Assembly (NCBI GenBank): GCA_905479195.1 | Contig: CAJQLO010000001.1 | Location: 716,948 to 780,947 of the forward strand | DNA length: 64,000 bases | Source of the DNA: an uncultured Gammaproteobacteria bacterium | Lineage (GTDB): Bacteria; Pseudomonadota; Gammaproteobacteria; GCA-002705445; GCA-002716945 | Direction: 5' to 3' | Shown: positions 1 to 9,292 of the stretch, in pieces | How positions within the stretch are numbered: the first letter of the stretch is position 1 | How the letters are laid out: every line of letters starts with the position of its first letter | Translations under genes and position numbers: made by a program | Notes under the pieces: generated by a model | Databases searched by the model: none | Told to the model about the DNA's origin: nothing | The model's input: only the letters and a program-made list of their open reading frames with translations

Positions 1-364
1 GTCCATCAAATTTTGGTTCCGCAAAAAGAATGATATCTTTGTCATTTAAATCTTTTTGTAACCTTATATAAAATTCATCAAAATCATTATCATTAGAAGC
101 ATTGCTTAAAGATAACATTGCATTTTTATGCTTAATTTTATTAAAACCACCTAGTAGTTTTGCTCCTACTCTTTGCGTTGGAGAATCATTGAATATTAAT
201 TGAGGGTATTTTTTTTCAAATTCTTTAAGTTTAGAATATAGGGCGTCATATTCAGAATCAAGAATCTTCGGTTGATCTAAAGCATGGTAAAGGTAGTTGT
301 GATGATTGATTATATCAATGAGCGACCTAACCTCTGTCCTTAATGATGATATATCAATTGGCAT
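1..364 (-). CDS. ligA: NAD-dependent DNA ligase, N-terminal part (cut by window edge)
   Basis: Reading the minus strand from the ATG at 364 gives an open frame of about 121 codons that runs off the left edge. It carries the LigA adenylation-domain hallmarks: an early YLYH...D-P-I-D-EYD pattern (domain Ia), DSPTQRVG near residue 65, and EPKFDG at the very edge, whose lysine would be the AMP-accepting residue. LigA seals nicks in DNA replication and repair with NAD+. The start lies 4 bases after the smc stop, so the two are probably co-transcribed. In Pseudomonas zipA sits between smc and ligA; here there is no room for it. Confidence 0.93.
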   Translation of the reverse strand, partial: MPIDISSLRTEVRSLIDIINHHNYLYHALDQPKILDSEYDALYSKLKEFEKKYPQLIFNDSPTQRVGAKLLGGFNKIKHKNAMLSLSNASNDNDFDEFYIRLQKDLNDKDIILFAEPKFDG

Positions 365-368
365 TATA

Positions 369-3203
369 CTAGTTAGGTTGATTTATATTTCTAGACAAAG
401 ATTCTTTATTCGCTGTTAAGTTTACAGCTTCACCAACATTAACAGATACAAGTTTAGAAACACCTGGCTCTCGCATAGTTACACCTGACAAGATATCTGC
501 AAGTTCCATCGTTGACTTATTATGCGTGATAAAAATAAATTGGACTGTCTTAGACATTTCCTTAACTACACTACAGAATCTAGCATTATTAGCCTCATCT
601 AATGGGGCGTCTACTTCATCTAATAAACAGAAAGGAGCTGGATTTATCTTAAAAATTGAAAATACAAATGCTATACCCACCCCTGCTTTTTCACCACCAG
701 AAAGTAGATTGATGTTTTTAACTAACTTACCAGGCGGTCTTGCCATCATCGATACACCGGTATTCAGTAAATCATTATCAGTCATTTCCAGATAAGCTTT
801 TCCGCCACCAAATATTTTAGTGAAGTAATTATTCAAATTACTATTAATTTGATCAAAAATATCTTTAAACTTCACTTTAGTCTCATTATCAATAGTTTTA
901 ATTGCGCTTTCAAGGGTGGCAACAGATTTTGATAAATCATCATACTGGTTATCAAGATAGCCTTTTCTTTCTTCTTGATCTTTTAACTCATCAATAGCAG
1001 CCAAATTAATAGCTCCCAGAGCGTTAACTTTTGATTGAACCTCAGTAATCTCTTTTTCAATAGATTCAGTGCTATCAGAGTCTGATGTTTTATTAAGAGC
1101 ATTCTCAATCTCAGAGACAGGTATATCTGAATTTTCTTTCAAAGAATTACGTTGAGCTGTTTTCTGGCTAAGTGATATTTTCATTGATTCCAATCTTTCT
1201 CTCAGACCGGATATAGTAATATCAATATCATTTTTATCAGATTCAAAACCAGATACTTTCTTATCTAATAAAGTCAAAGAATCTCTAATTTCAGTTAAAC
1301 CTGCTTCCTTATTCTTCTTATCATTGAGTAGTTGTCTCAATAAATTTTGTATATCAGAAGATGGTTTCATAGGAGTTGAGTCGTTAGACAAAAGAGTTAA
1401 TTTCCTATCTTCTAAATCAATTTTATCACGGTTAATTCTGGCAAGATTATCATCTGCAGCTGTCTGTTCTGATACCAATGATGAAATTGAAACATTTAAA
1501 TCATTTTGGGATTTTTGAAGCTCCTCAGATTTCCAAACTACCTTATCAATGATTTGCTTAAACTCTATTCTTTCTTTCTCTAGTTTAATTTTCTTCTCAT
1601 TATCAGCCTGAATCTCTAATTGGAGAAAATCTAGTGATTTTTTAGCTGTAATAATTAACGACTGGTAATCATTAATTTTATGCTTAATATCTGTAATCTC
1701 ATCTTCCTGGGATCTAATCAAGATTTTAATCTTTTTTATTAAATTTTTTAAATTATCTGAAATATACCTAATTGAAGATGGTAACATTTTAAGCAGCTTA
1801 TTATTTTTACTATCAAGAGATTCTGATCTCTCCACATCCACTAGCATTGAAGATATTTTTTCCTGTATATCATTTGCAGTACTCATAATCATATTTTTAT
1901 CAGATAAATTTTGATCATCGTCAATTGTATATGATTCTAATATTTTTAACCTCTTCGTTAAAAGCTCAATAGATTTTTCTGATGCCCTAGTTTTAGTTTT
2001 TTCAATTTCTTGTTTATTTTTTGTCTCTGATTGAGATGAAATAAAGTCATTAAAAGATGTTTGCCAATTTTGTAAAGCGAAGTTTGACGCAGATTTTTCT
2101 TTATTTAATAGATTTAATTCATTAGTTATATTATTTAATTCTATCTTTTTTTCTTGAACAACATTGTTTAAACCCTTAATTCTTAAACCTTCATTTTCCT
2201 GATCTTCCTTCAGAGATGTTATATTTAATATAATTTCATCTATAGACTTTTGTCTTGAAAATTCAGATTCTTGAGAATGCTCAATATCTTTTTCACATTT
2301 TGCTATCTCGCTTCCAATATGATAAAAGTCAGCTTGCGCTGTATTAAACATATCTTGCTTTGTACTTCTTTGGAGTCTAGTTTCCTCGATTAACTTATCT
2401 TTACTAGTTAATAGTGATTTTTGCTTTTCATATTCAATATTTGATTTACTAATATCTTTATCTAATTCTATAATTTCTAAATTATAGTTATTCCATTTGA
2501 GGCTTAGTAAACTGAGCTTCAACTCTCTTTCTATATTTTTTAATTCTTTATAATCATTGGCTGCTTTAGCTTGTCTCTCAAGCTTATTTAACTGAGAGGA
2601 AATTTCTTTCATTACATCATTTAATCTATTTAAATTATCTTTTGTATGTTTTAATCTAAGCTCTGTTTCTCTCCTTTTTTCCTTATATTTACTAATTCCC
2701 GCAGCTTCTTCCAGATATGTTCTCAACTCTTCTGGCTTTGACTCAACCAATCTTGAAATCATACCCTGCTCAATGATTGCATAACTACGAGGACCTAACC
2801 CCGTGCCTAGAAATACTTCCCTGATATCTTTTCTTCTACACCTGGTATTGTTTAAAGAATAATTAGAAACACCATCTCTGGAGACTTCCCTTCGTATTAC
2901 TATTTCACTAAATCTGGCAAACTTAGCATCTAGAGTATTATTTTCATTATCAAAATATAATTCTATGAATGCCTTGCTGACCTCTGGCCTTGACGATGAT
3001 CCCGAGAATATAACATCATCCATGGATTCCCCGCGAAGATTCCTAGCTGATGATTCACCCATAACCCATCTTATTGCATCAATAATATTTGATTTTCCAC
3101 AACCATTAGGTCCAATTATACCTGTTAGATTGCTTGGGAAAGATAAGACCGTTGGATCTACGAATGTTTTGAAACCAGCTAATTTAATTTTTGATAGACG
3201 CAT
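369..3203 (-). CDS. smc: Chromosome segregation ATPase SMC, short form without a recognisable hinge
   Basis: SMC is the ATPase of bacterial condensin, which organises and segregates chromosomes. The N-terminal head has Walker A GPNGCGKSN at residues 31-39; the C-terminal head has signature LLSGGEKAGV near 833 and Walker B CLLDEVDAPLD near 860. The flanking sequence matches the gammaproteobacterial SMC subgroup (GTGLGPRSYAIIEQGMIS; FGGGKAYLEMT). Between the heads I see only charged coiled-coil sequence. The roughly 200-residue hinge normally found in the middle is not recognisable, and 944 residues is about 200 short of the usual 1150-1190. The signature tail AGVGIAFVF differs from the usual ALTALALVF. 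A TATAAT box at 3226-3221 and an AAGGG Shine-Dalgarno at 3216-3212 precede the ATG. Confidence 0.93.
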   Translation of the reverse strand: MRLSKIKLAGFKTFVDPTVLSFPSNLTGIIGPNGCGKSNIIDAIRWVMGESSARNLRGESMDDVIFSGSSSRPEVSKAFIELYFDNENNTLDAKFARFSEIVIRREVSRDGVSNYSLNNTRCRRKDIREVFLGTGLGPRSYAIIEQGMISRLVESKPEELRTYLEEAAGISKYKEKRRETELRLKHTKDNLNRLNDVMKEISSQLNKLERQAKAANDYKELKNIERELKLSLLSLKWNNYNLEIIELDKDISKSNIEYEKQKSLLTSKDKLIEETRLQRSTKQDMFNTAQADFYHIGSEIAKCEKDIEHSQESEFSRQKSIDEIILNITSLKEDQENEGLRIKGLNNVVQEKKIELNNITNELNLLNKEKSASNFALQNWQTSFNDFISSQSETKNKQEIEKTKTRASEKSIELLTKRLKILESYTIDDDQNLSDKNMIMSTANDIQEKISSMLVDVERSESLDSKNNKLLKMLPSSIRYISDNLKNLIKKIKILIRSQEDEITDIKHKINDYQSLIITAKKSLDFLQLEIQADNEKKIKLEKERIEFKQIIDKVVWKSEELQKSQNDLNVSISSLVSEQTAADDNLARINRDKIDLEDRKLTLLSNDSTPMKPSSDIQNLLRQLLNDKKNKEAGLTEIRDSLTLLDKKVSGFESDKNDIDITISGLRERLESMKISLSQKTAQRNSLKENSDIPVSEIENALNKTSDSDSTESIEKEITEVQSKVNALGAINLAAIDELKDQEERKGYLDNQYDDLSKSVATLESAIKTIDNETKVKFKDIFDQINSNLNNYFTKIFGGGKAYLEMTDNDLLNTGVSMMARPPGKLVKNINLLSGGEKAGVGIAFVFSIFKINPAPFCLLDEVDAPLDEANNARFCSVVKEMSKTVQFIFITHNKSTMELADILSGVTMREPGVSKLVSVNVGEAVNLTANKESLSRNINQPN

Positions 3204-3265
3204 AGAAAACCCTTAAATAGATTATAATATTATCTTAGGTATAATACTACTATCAGGAGAAAACA
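3204..3265. promoter_or_regulatory. Divergent smc / queF promoter region
   Basis: The 62-base gap between divergent starts has a -10 TATAAT on the minus strand (3226-3221) for smc and a -10 TATAAT on the plus strand (3240-3245) for queF, followed by AGGAGA at 3255-3260 as the queF ribosome binding site. I do not see clear -35 boxes. Confidence 0.55.
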
Positions 3266-3652
3266 ATGACAAAATCAAAAAATAAAATTTTAGATACATT
3301 TCAGAACCCCCATATAAAGGAAGACTATTTAATAACAATGGAAATACCCGAATTTACATGCCTATGCCCATTAACAGGTCAGCCAGATTTTGCTGAATTT
3401 ATCATAAACTATGTTCCAGACAAGCTATGTGTTGAGTTGAAGTCTATAAAGCTATACATGGGTTCTTTTAGGGATATTGGTGCATTTCATGAAGATAATA
3501 CGAATAATGTTTTGAATGATATAGCAACTTTAATTAAACCTAGATATATATCTGTTATAGGTTACTGGAAAGTCAGGGGTGGCATAATAACTACAATTAC
3601 GACTAAGAATATTAAAAGAGGCTGGAAAGATAAAAATAATATTCTAGTCTAA
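3266..3652 (+). CDS. queF: NADPH-dependent 7-cyano-7-deazaguanine reductase (unimodular QueF)
   Basis: QueF reduces preQ0 to preQ1 in queuosine synthesis, in the cytoplasm. At 128 residues it is the short unimodular (B. subtilis YkvM-like) type rather than the 280-residue enterobacterial type. The catalytic-cysteine motif CLCPLTGQPDFAEF lies near residue 36, the QueF motif ELKSIKLYMGSFR near 67, and FHED near 80 supplies the conserved His/Glu. The AGGAGA site is well placed before the ATG. tgt and queA, the later steps of the pathway, are at 19190-21318. It is followed by the M23 peptidase gene after only 3 bases. Confidence 0.93.
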   Translation: MTKSKNKILDTFQNPHIKEDYLITMEIPEFTCLCPLTGQPDFAEFIINYVPDKLCVELKSIKLYMGSFRDIGAFHEDNTNNVLNDIATLIKPRYISVIGYWKVRGGIITTITTKNIKRGWKDKNNILV

Positions 3653-3655
3653 GAA

Positions 3656-4507
3656 ATGAAATTATTTAATACATATATCTTCTTAATTATTCTATCCACC
3701 TGTTCTACTGAAGAGCTAAGAGCTTCTGATAACTTAAGTGTAAATACTAAAGGTGGAGTTTATATTCATAAAATTAAAAAGAGTGATTTAAACTCAAATA
3801 TTTTGTTAAATAATCAGCAACTATTAACTATAGAATATAAAAATAATTTTTTTTTATTATATGGAATTCCATATAATAGTCCATTAGGTAAAAATGATCT
3901 TAAAATAAGAATTAATAATGATATAAGTCACTTAAAATTTAATGTTCAAGATAGAAATTTTGATACTCAATATATAAACGTTTCCTCAAAATATATAAAT
4001 CCTGGAATTGATAGTCAAAAGAGAATCAGTCTAGAAAGAAAGAATCTTATCGAAGCAAAAGACATTTGGTATAATAGGAGTCCAGATTTAAAATTTATTA
4101 TTCCAGCTAATGGGATTATTACTGGAAAATTTGGAACAAAAAGATTTTATAATGGTAAAGAAGGAAATTTTCATAATGGTTTGGATGTTGCCGCAGAAAG
4201 AGGCTCCCCCATAATTTCCCCATCTAGAGGCAAAGTAATATTGACAGGTAATTACTATTATAATGGAAAATTTATAATCTTAGATCACGGTAAAGGACTA
4301 AAGAGTATTTTTATACATCTGGATGAAATATTGGTTAAAAAAGGAGAAATTATAAGTAAAGGCGACCTAATTGGAAAGATAGGTAATACTGGAAAATCAT
4401 CAGGTCCCCACTTACATTGGTCTTTGATGCTAAATAAGACATATATTGATCCAGAGTATTTTCTGGAGAACCGAATAATTGATTATTTTTCCTTGAAGCT
4501 TGAATGA
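3656..4507 (+). CDS. M23 (LytM) family metallopeptidase, exported
   Basis: The C-terminal third is a peptidase M23/LytM domain, of the kind that cleaves peptidoglycan cross-bridges or activates amidases. Zinc-ligand motifs are visible: HNGLDVA near residue 172 (HxxxD) and HLHW near 253. Residues 1-23 form a hydrophobic export signal; a cysteine at the end of LSTC could be a weak lipobox. The middle is a poorly conserved beta-rich region, as in other gammaproteobacterial M23 proteins of about 280 residues. The gene starts 3 bases after queF and is likely co-transcribed with it. Whether it is an active endopeptidase or an activator cannot be told from sequence. Confidence 0.85.
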   Translation: MKLFNTYIFLIILSTCSTEELRASDNLSVNTKGGVYIHKIKKSDLNSNILLNNQQLLTIEYKNNFFLLYGIPYNSPLGKNDLKIRINNDISHLKFNVQDRNFDTQYINVSSKYINPGIDSQKRISLERKNLIEAKDIWYNRSPDLKFIIPANGIITGKFGTKRFYNGKEGNFHNGLDVAAERGSPIISPSRGKVILTGNYYYNGKFIILDHGKGLKSIFIHLDEILVKKGEIISKGDLIGKIGNTGKSSGPHLHWSLMLNKTYIDPEYFLENRIIDYFSLKLE

Positions 4508-4549
4508 ATCCATAGCAGAATAGACTATACATTAAAAAGGAGGGGTAAA

Positions 4550-4822
4550 ATGCCACAATATGTAATAGAAAGAGAAATTCCAGGAGCAGGCGATCTAAAG
4601 CAAGAGGACCTACAAGGTATTTCACAAAAATCATGTGGAATATTAAAAGATATGGGTACGGGAATTGAATGGGTCCATAGCTATGTAACAGGTGATAAAG
4701 TTTACTGTGTATATAATGCAGAAAATGAAGAGCTTATAAAGCAACATGCTTCTACAGGTGGATTTCCTGCAAATAAAATATCTGAAGTTAAAAATATGAT
4801 TAGTCCTAAGACTGCAGAATAA
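4550..4822 (+). CDS. DUF4242 small protein
   Basis: The 90-residue product begins MPQYVIEREIPGAG and contains WVHSYVTGDKVYCVY, the pattern of DUF4242 proteins. These are small ferredoxin-like-fold proteins; one actinobacterial member (SCO4226) is known to bind nickel. A very strong Shine-Dalgarno (AAAAAGGAGGGG) lies just upstream, suggesting high translation. The gene ends at a hairpin terminator shared with der. Its cellular role is unknown. Confidence 0.82.
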   Translation: MPQYVIEREIPGAGDLKQEDLQGISQKSCGILKDMGTGIEWVHSYVTGDKVYCVYNAENEELIKQHASTGGFPANKISEVKNMISPKTAE

Positions 4823-4846
4823 TAATATAACTAAAGTTATCTGAAT

Positions 4847-4876
4847 AAAAACCCATTCACTCGAATGGGTTTTTTT
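4847..4876. terminator. Bidirectional rho-independent terminator between DUF4242 gene and der
   Basis: A perfect 12-base stem (AAAAACCCATTC at 4847-4858 pairing with 4863-4874, loop ACTC) is flanked by A and T runs, so it can work in both directions. The der stop codon (TCA on plus, 4857-4859) lies inside the stem. Confidence 0.85.
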
Positions 4877-6167
4877 GTTTAGACAGTGTTATTCTTAAAG
4901 GAACCCCAACCAGCTTTAATTTAGAAATAAAAAAGTTTTTTAAATACTTCTCATAAGAAGTTGGTAGCTTATCCGTTTGATTACCAAAAATAATAATTGA
5001 GAGAGAATCAGATTTCGCTTGTTGTGCGAATTTTAATCTAATTCTTCTATTATCAATCATAGGAGGCTGGTGTTCTTCTAAAGCCTCATTTAATATATCT
5101 GTTAATAAAGATGATTTATATCTTTTATATATAGAATAGGAAATATTGCTAATTGTATAAAGTAGTTTTTTGATATTTTGGTTGCCGATAGCTGATATCA
5201 AAATTATTGAAGCATTGTCAACAATATTAGAAAAATATTCTAATTCTTGCTTTAGTTCTTTAATTTCGTGTTTTGATTTCATATCAATCTTATTGAGAAC
5301 TATTATGAATGCCTTGTTATATTTTTTTATTATATTAAGTATGATTTTATCTTGCTTAGTAATACCCTCTTCAGCATCTATCATAAATACGCATATATCC
5401 GTTGTCTTGATAGTTTCTAAAGTTGAGCCAATACTAAATTTTTGAAGCGTAGTGATTGTTTTAGATTTTCTTGTGATCCCGGCAGTATCGTATAGTAGAA
5501 AATTATTATCTTTGAATTTAAAAGGTATTTCAATTGCATCAAGCGTTGTCCCAGCAATATCAGAAATAATCATTCGCTCTTCATGAAGAATAGTATTTAT
5601 AAGCGTTGATTTACCAGCATTAGGTTTACCAATAATAGATATTCTTCTAAAAATATCTTTTTCTACGTATGTTTTAGATGACCCAACACTAGATATTTTT
5701 TCCTTTAATTCTTTTAAACCAATATTGTTTTTTGCTGATATAACAAATACTTCTTTCATGCCTAATTCATAAAACTCGCTTATTGGCTGAGCTTTTCTTG
5801 TTAAGTCACATTTATTAATAAGTAAAGCCACCTTTCTATCAAGCCTTCGTAACATCCTGCATATCTCATGATCTTGATTAGTAAGGCCATCTGCTGCAGA
5901 TACAACAAATAATATTAATTTTGCTTGTGAAATTGACTTTAATACTTTATTTATAATAAGCTGACTGAATTGATCAGCCTCTTCTGGAATGCCACCAGTG
6001 TCTTCTATATATATAGTTTTGCCATCCAATTCTATATAACCAGAATTAACATCTCTTGTTACACCATGATAATTTACAACCAAGGCCTTTCTAGCTTTAG
6101 TTAGTTTATTAAATAGTAGTGATTTACCTACATTTGTTCTGCCGACAATGGCAATACTTTCATTCAT
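4857..6167 (-). CDS. der: Ribosome assembly GTPase Der (EngA)
   Basis: Der is the tandem-GTPase needed for 50S subunit maturation. The first G domain has GRTNVGKS at residue 9, DTGG near 57 and NKCD near 117. The second has GKPNAGKST near 180, DTAG near 227 and NKID near 293. A C-terminal KH-like domain follows (near 350-436). The length of 436 residues is slightly short for the family but complete. It is the last gene of the minus-strand run that begins at iscR, 8 bases downstream of bamB, and its stop codon is inside the terminator hairpin. Confidence 0.96.
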   Translation of the reverse strand: MNESIAIVGRTNVGKSLLFNKLTKARKALVVNYHGVTRDVNSGYIELDGKTIYIEDTGGIPEEADQFSQLIINKVLKSISQAKLILFVVSAADGLTNQDHEICRMLRRLDRKVALLINKCDLTRKAQPISEFYELGMKEVFVISAKNNIGLKELKEKISSVGSSKTYVEKDIFRRISIIGKPNAGKSTLINTILHEERMIISDIAGTTLDAIEIPFKFKDNNFLLYDTAGITRKSKTITTLQKFSIGSTLETIKTTDICVFMIDAEEGITKQDKIILNIIKKYNKAFIIVLNKIDMKSKHEIKELKQELEYFSNIVDNASIILISAIGNQNIKKLLYTISNISYSIYKRYKSSLLTDILNEALEEHQPPMIDNRRIRLKFAQQAKSDSLSIIIFGNQTDKLPTSYEKYLKNFFISKLKLVGVPLRITLSKQKNPFE

Positions 6168-6175
6168 TGGTAAAA

Positions 6176-7384
6176 TTAATCAATCTTAATTGCGTTGAGT
6201 CTACCATTTTCACTGGTTATATAAAGTACTTTATTGATTAATACTCCCTTAGATTGATTACCAACACCATCAATTATATCAACCAATGATAGAATTTTTC
6301 CTTGATTTTTATCAATAACCATAATGTGTCCTTTTGTGGAAATATTAATAATATATTTTTCATAAGAAAAAGATTGTGTTCCTATTAAGTTACTTTCTAA
6401 TTTTAACTTCCACTTAGTAAAGCCAGAAAACCTGTCTAAGGCAAATATATAACCTTCGCTATCTGCAGCATAAACATACTCTTCATCAACATCAATATTT
6501 GACAATATAGACATGGGTTTAGACCAAATCAAGTTACCATTAAAGGCATCAACTGAAATAAGATTACCCTGAAAAGAACCGACAAAGATAGTGCCGTCTT
6601 TAATAAAAGGCGTCATTTCCACATCTCGCAGAGACTCAAGTTCATTACGCCCTGATCTTGGTGAAATTGGTACAACCCAATTTAATTTTCCAGTATCTTT
6701 TTTAAGAGAAATTAAATTACCATCATCTCTTGCTATAAACAAATTATTATTTAAATTAGTTATTGACCCAGAACCCTTCATGCTCAACGGTACATTTCTA
6801 CCTTTGTACTGCCATTCCACTTTTGAATTTTCAATATTTATCGCTACAGTATATCCATCATCCAACTTAACAAACATTAGGTTATCTATGCCAAGTCCTG
6901 GCGCAGAAACTTCACTGAGAAGTTGGATAAGTAGATCTGGCTCAGTAAAAGATTCTTCGAGCAGTGAAGTTATATCAAATATATCAAAAAATTTATAAGA
7001 AGAAGAGGCTAATCTATCAACTTTATATCCATAATATTTTCCATCATGAGTCCCAAAAAAAAGCATGTCATTATGGAAAGACAATCCAGATGAAACATCT
7101 AAATTTAAATCATAAACCCAGTTTATTTCTCCAGAAGATAGATTTATCGAGGTGATGACTCCTTCTGAATCAATTGTATATGAATTATTATTAAAAAATA
7201 TAGGTTGTAAAGTACCAGTCTTAAAGCTTCTTCCCTCTCCAATATCAGCTGACCATAATAATTTTACATTGATATTTTGATACTCTCCTATTTTGTTTTT
7301 ACTAAAATCAAAGTAAGAAAGCGCGCTTGTATAAGAGCAGCTTGTAAAAAATAAAGATAAAATTATTAGTACATATTTTTTCAT
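6176..7384 (-). CDS. bamB: Outer membrane assembly lipoprotein BamB
   Basis: BamB is the beta-propeller lipoprotein of the BAM complex that inserts beta-barrel proteins into the outer membrane. The N-terminus is a lipoprotein signal ending FTSC (cysteine near residue 16). The body shows repeated PQQ-like blades such as LSSGEINWVYDL, KDTGKLNWVVPIS and AFNGNLIWSKP. The 402 residues fit the family. Position between yfgM and der is the usual gammaproteobacterial order. Confidence 0.94.
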   Translation of the reverse strand: MKKYVLIILSLFFTSCSYTSALSYFDFSKNKIGEYQNINVKLLWSADIGEGRSFKTGTLQPIFFNNNSYTIDSEGVITSINLSSGEINWVYDLNLDVSSGLSFHNDMLFFGTHDGKYYGYKVDRLASSSYKFFDIFDITSLLEESFTEPDLLIQLLSEVSAPGLGIDNLMFVKLDDGYTVAINIENSKVEWQYKGRNVPLSMKGSGSITNLNNNLFIARDDGNLISLKKDTGKLNWVVPISPRSGRNELESLRDVEMTPFIKDGTIFVGSFQGNLISVDAFNGNLIWSKPMSILSNIDVDEEYVYAADSEGYIFALDRFSGFTKWKLKLESNLIGTQSFSYEKYIINISTKGHIMVIDKNQGKILSLVDIIDGVGNQSKGVLINKVLYITSENGRLNAIKID

Positions 7385-7386
7385 AT

Positions 7387-8004
7387 TTATTGTATTGAAT
7401 TGAGTTTATTCTCAATAATTTTTCTATTGTTAGGTGTTATGTCAAGTCTTAAGCATGATTCATAATATATTTTAGCTTTATTGATATCAGATTTCATATA
7501 ACTAATATCTCCAAGCATTTCAACTAAGAGAGCATTCTTGTCAAAATTCATAACTGATGTAATAAACTTTTCTGCCTCATCATATTTTTTTTGCAAGATC
7601 AGTATACGACTATATCTAACACTAGCAACTATCTGCATTTCTTTTGAGCTAGAATTCTTTATTATGAAATTTAGATTTCCTAGTGACTCTGCATATTTCC
7701 CCTCATCATGATATATTTTTGCAGCATATAAATTGATCATAGCAGTGTATATGCTAGAAGGATTACTTGCCTGATACTCTTCTGATAAAAGTATAACTTT
7801 CTCATACTTTTTATCCTGGTAATCTTTTATAGCTTCTTCATATTTAAGTGACATTTCATACTGTTTGTTGGCATTTGAATCATTATAGTATTTAAATCCA
7901 AACACCAGAATAGTTCCAAATAATAATCCAAAAATAATATTTTTATAATTATCCTTAAACCATGAGATTAATTTATCTTCTTCTTCTGTATACTGTCTAC
8001 TCAT
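7387..8004 (-). CDS. yfgM: YfgM-like tetratricopeptide membrane protein
   Basis: YfgM is a single-span, periplasm-facing TPR protein that associates with the SecYEG/PpiD translocon. Residues 1-18 are a charged cytoplasmic tail (TEEEDKLISWFKDN), followed by one membrane segment at about 23-41 and TPR-like helices to the end. The 205 residues match the family. It overlaps the hisS 3' end by 8 bases and precedes bamB by 2, as expected for the hisS-yfgM-bamB-der operon. Confidence 0.88.
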   Translation of the reverse strand: MSRQYTEEEDKLISWFKDNYKNIIFGLLFGTILVFGFKYYNDSNANKQYEMSLKYEEAIKDYQDKKYEKVILLSEEYQASNPSSIYTAMINLYAAKIYHDEGKYAESLGNLNFIIKNSSSKEMQIVASVRYSRILILQKKYDEAEKFITSVMNFDKNALLVEMLGDISYMKSDINKAKIYYESCLRLDITPNNRKIIENKLNSIQ

Positions 8005-9280
8005 ATTGATTTCTCATATATTTAATTAAATCTTCCAGGCTAATAAGCGTGTCAGTCATCTGGTTTTCAGGTATTTTAATAGTAAGATTTTTATTTTTAA
8101 TATTATCATCTGTGATGACTATCACAAATTTATCATTAATCTTTATTGCATTTTTTAATTGAGACGTTAAGCTCGCTGAAGAGTCTGTATTATAAAAACT
8201 AATGCTGCTAAATTCATATCTTAAATTTTTTGAAATTGAATGAGCGTATACTTCATTTTCAGAAGAATCATTAATTATCCCTATAGAAATATTTTTCTTA
8301 ACCTTAAAATTATCATTAAACTTTAATATTTCTATGATTCGTTCTACTCCCATAGCAAACCCAATTGCTGGAACATCATCCCCGCCAATTATATTTACTA
8401 AATTATCATACCTGCCGCCAGCGCATATTGCATTTTGACTACCTAAGGATTCATGTCTCCACTCAAATACGGTATCATTATAATAGTCAAGGCCTCTAAC
8501 TATTGTATTATCAAGAATATAATTAATTTTAAGACTATCTAGCTTGCTCATCAACATATCAAATCTGTTCTTTGATAAAGCTGACAAGGTTTCATATAAC
8601 GTAGGTATGTTTAATAATATTTCCTTAACATTATCATTCTTGCTATCAAGTAATCTTAATGGGTTCTTCGCTAAAGTATCTTTTTGATGCTCATCAAGGC
8701 TATTCTTTTTTGCGCTTAAGTGATCAAAAATTATTTTCTCATACCTTTTCTTATCTTCCATGTTACCTAATGAATTGATATGTAGTTTTGCATTCTCGAC
8801 ATTTAGCTCTTTCAACAGAAAATCACCCATCATTAGTAACTCAACATCACTGTTAGTGTCAGAAAAACCAAAATATTCGGCACCAAACTGGCTAAACTGT
8901 CTATACCTGCCCTTTTGAGGCTTTTCATGCCTAAACATTGGACCATAGTACCAATATTTTTGTTTTTTGAGACCTCGGTCATAAATCAGATTATGTTCTA
9001 TAGCAGCTCTAACAACAGATGCTGTTCCTTCAGGCCTGAGGCATATGGATGCGCCACTTTTATCAATAAAATCATACATTTCTTTGGTAACAATATCTGT
9101 GACATCACCAATAGACCTATGAAATAAATCAGATTTTTCAATTAATGGCAACCTTAGTTCTTCTACAGCAAACTGTGAGGATATTTTCCCTATAGCGTCT
9201 TCGAAGAATTTATAGTATTTGATTTCATCAGGTAAAATATCTTTAAAGCCTTTGATTGATTTAATTATATTTTTTTTCAT
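7997..9280 (-). CDS. hisS: Histidine--tRNA ligase
   Basis: This class II aminoacyl-tRNA synthetase charges tRNA-His. Visible motifs are MFRHEKPQKGRYRQF (motif 2 region), the histidine-binding RGLDYYNDTVFEW and ICAGGRYDNL, and motif 3 AIGFAMGVERI. The C-terminal anticodon-binding domain follows from about residue 330. At 427 residues it is full length. It lies 12 bases after ndk in the same operon; ispG, rlmN and pilF, often found between these two genes, are absent. Confidence 0.96.
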   Translation of the reverse strand: MKKNIIKSIKGFKDILPDEIKYYKFFEDAIGKISSQFAVEELRLPLIEKSDLFHRSIGDVTDIVTKEMYDFIDKSGASICLRPEGTASVVRAAIEHNLIYDRGLKKQKYWYYGPMFRHEKPQKGRYRQFSQFGAEYFGFSDTNSDVELLMMGDFLLKELNVENAKLHINSLGNMEDKKRYEKIIFDHLSAKKNSLDEHQKDTLAKNPLRLLDSKNDNVKEILLNIPTLYETLSALSKNRFDMLMSKLDSLKINYILDNTIVRGLDYYNDTVFEWRHESLGSQNAICAGGRYDNLVNIIGGDDVPAIGFAMGVERIIEILKFNDNFKVKKNISIGIINDSSENEVYAHSISKNLRYEFSSISFYNTDSSASLTSQLKNAIKINDKFVIVITDDNIKNKNLTIKIPENQMTDTLISLEDLIKYMRNQYE

Positions 9281-9292
9281 GATTTGAGATAT

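Noticed and set aside
6964..7155. Plus-strand frames inside bamB and other core genes
   Set aside because: They are shadows of well-identified genes on the other strand, with no ribosome binding sites or family features.
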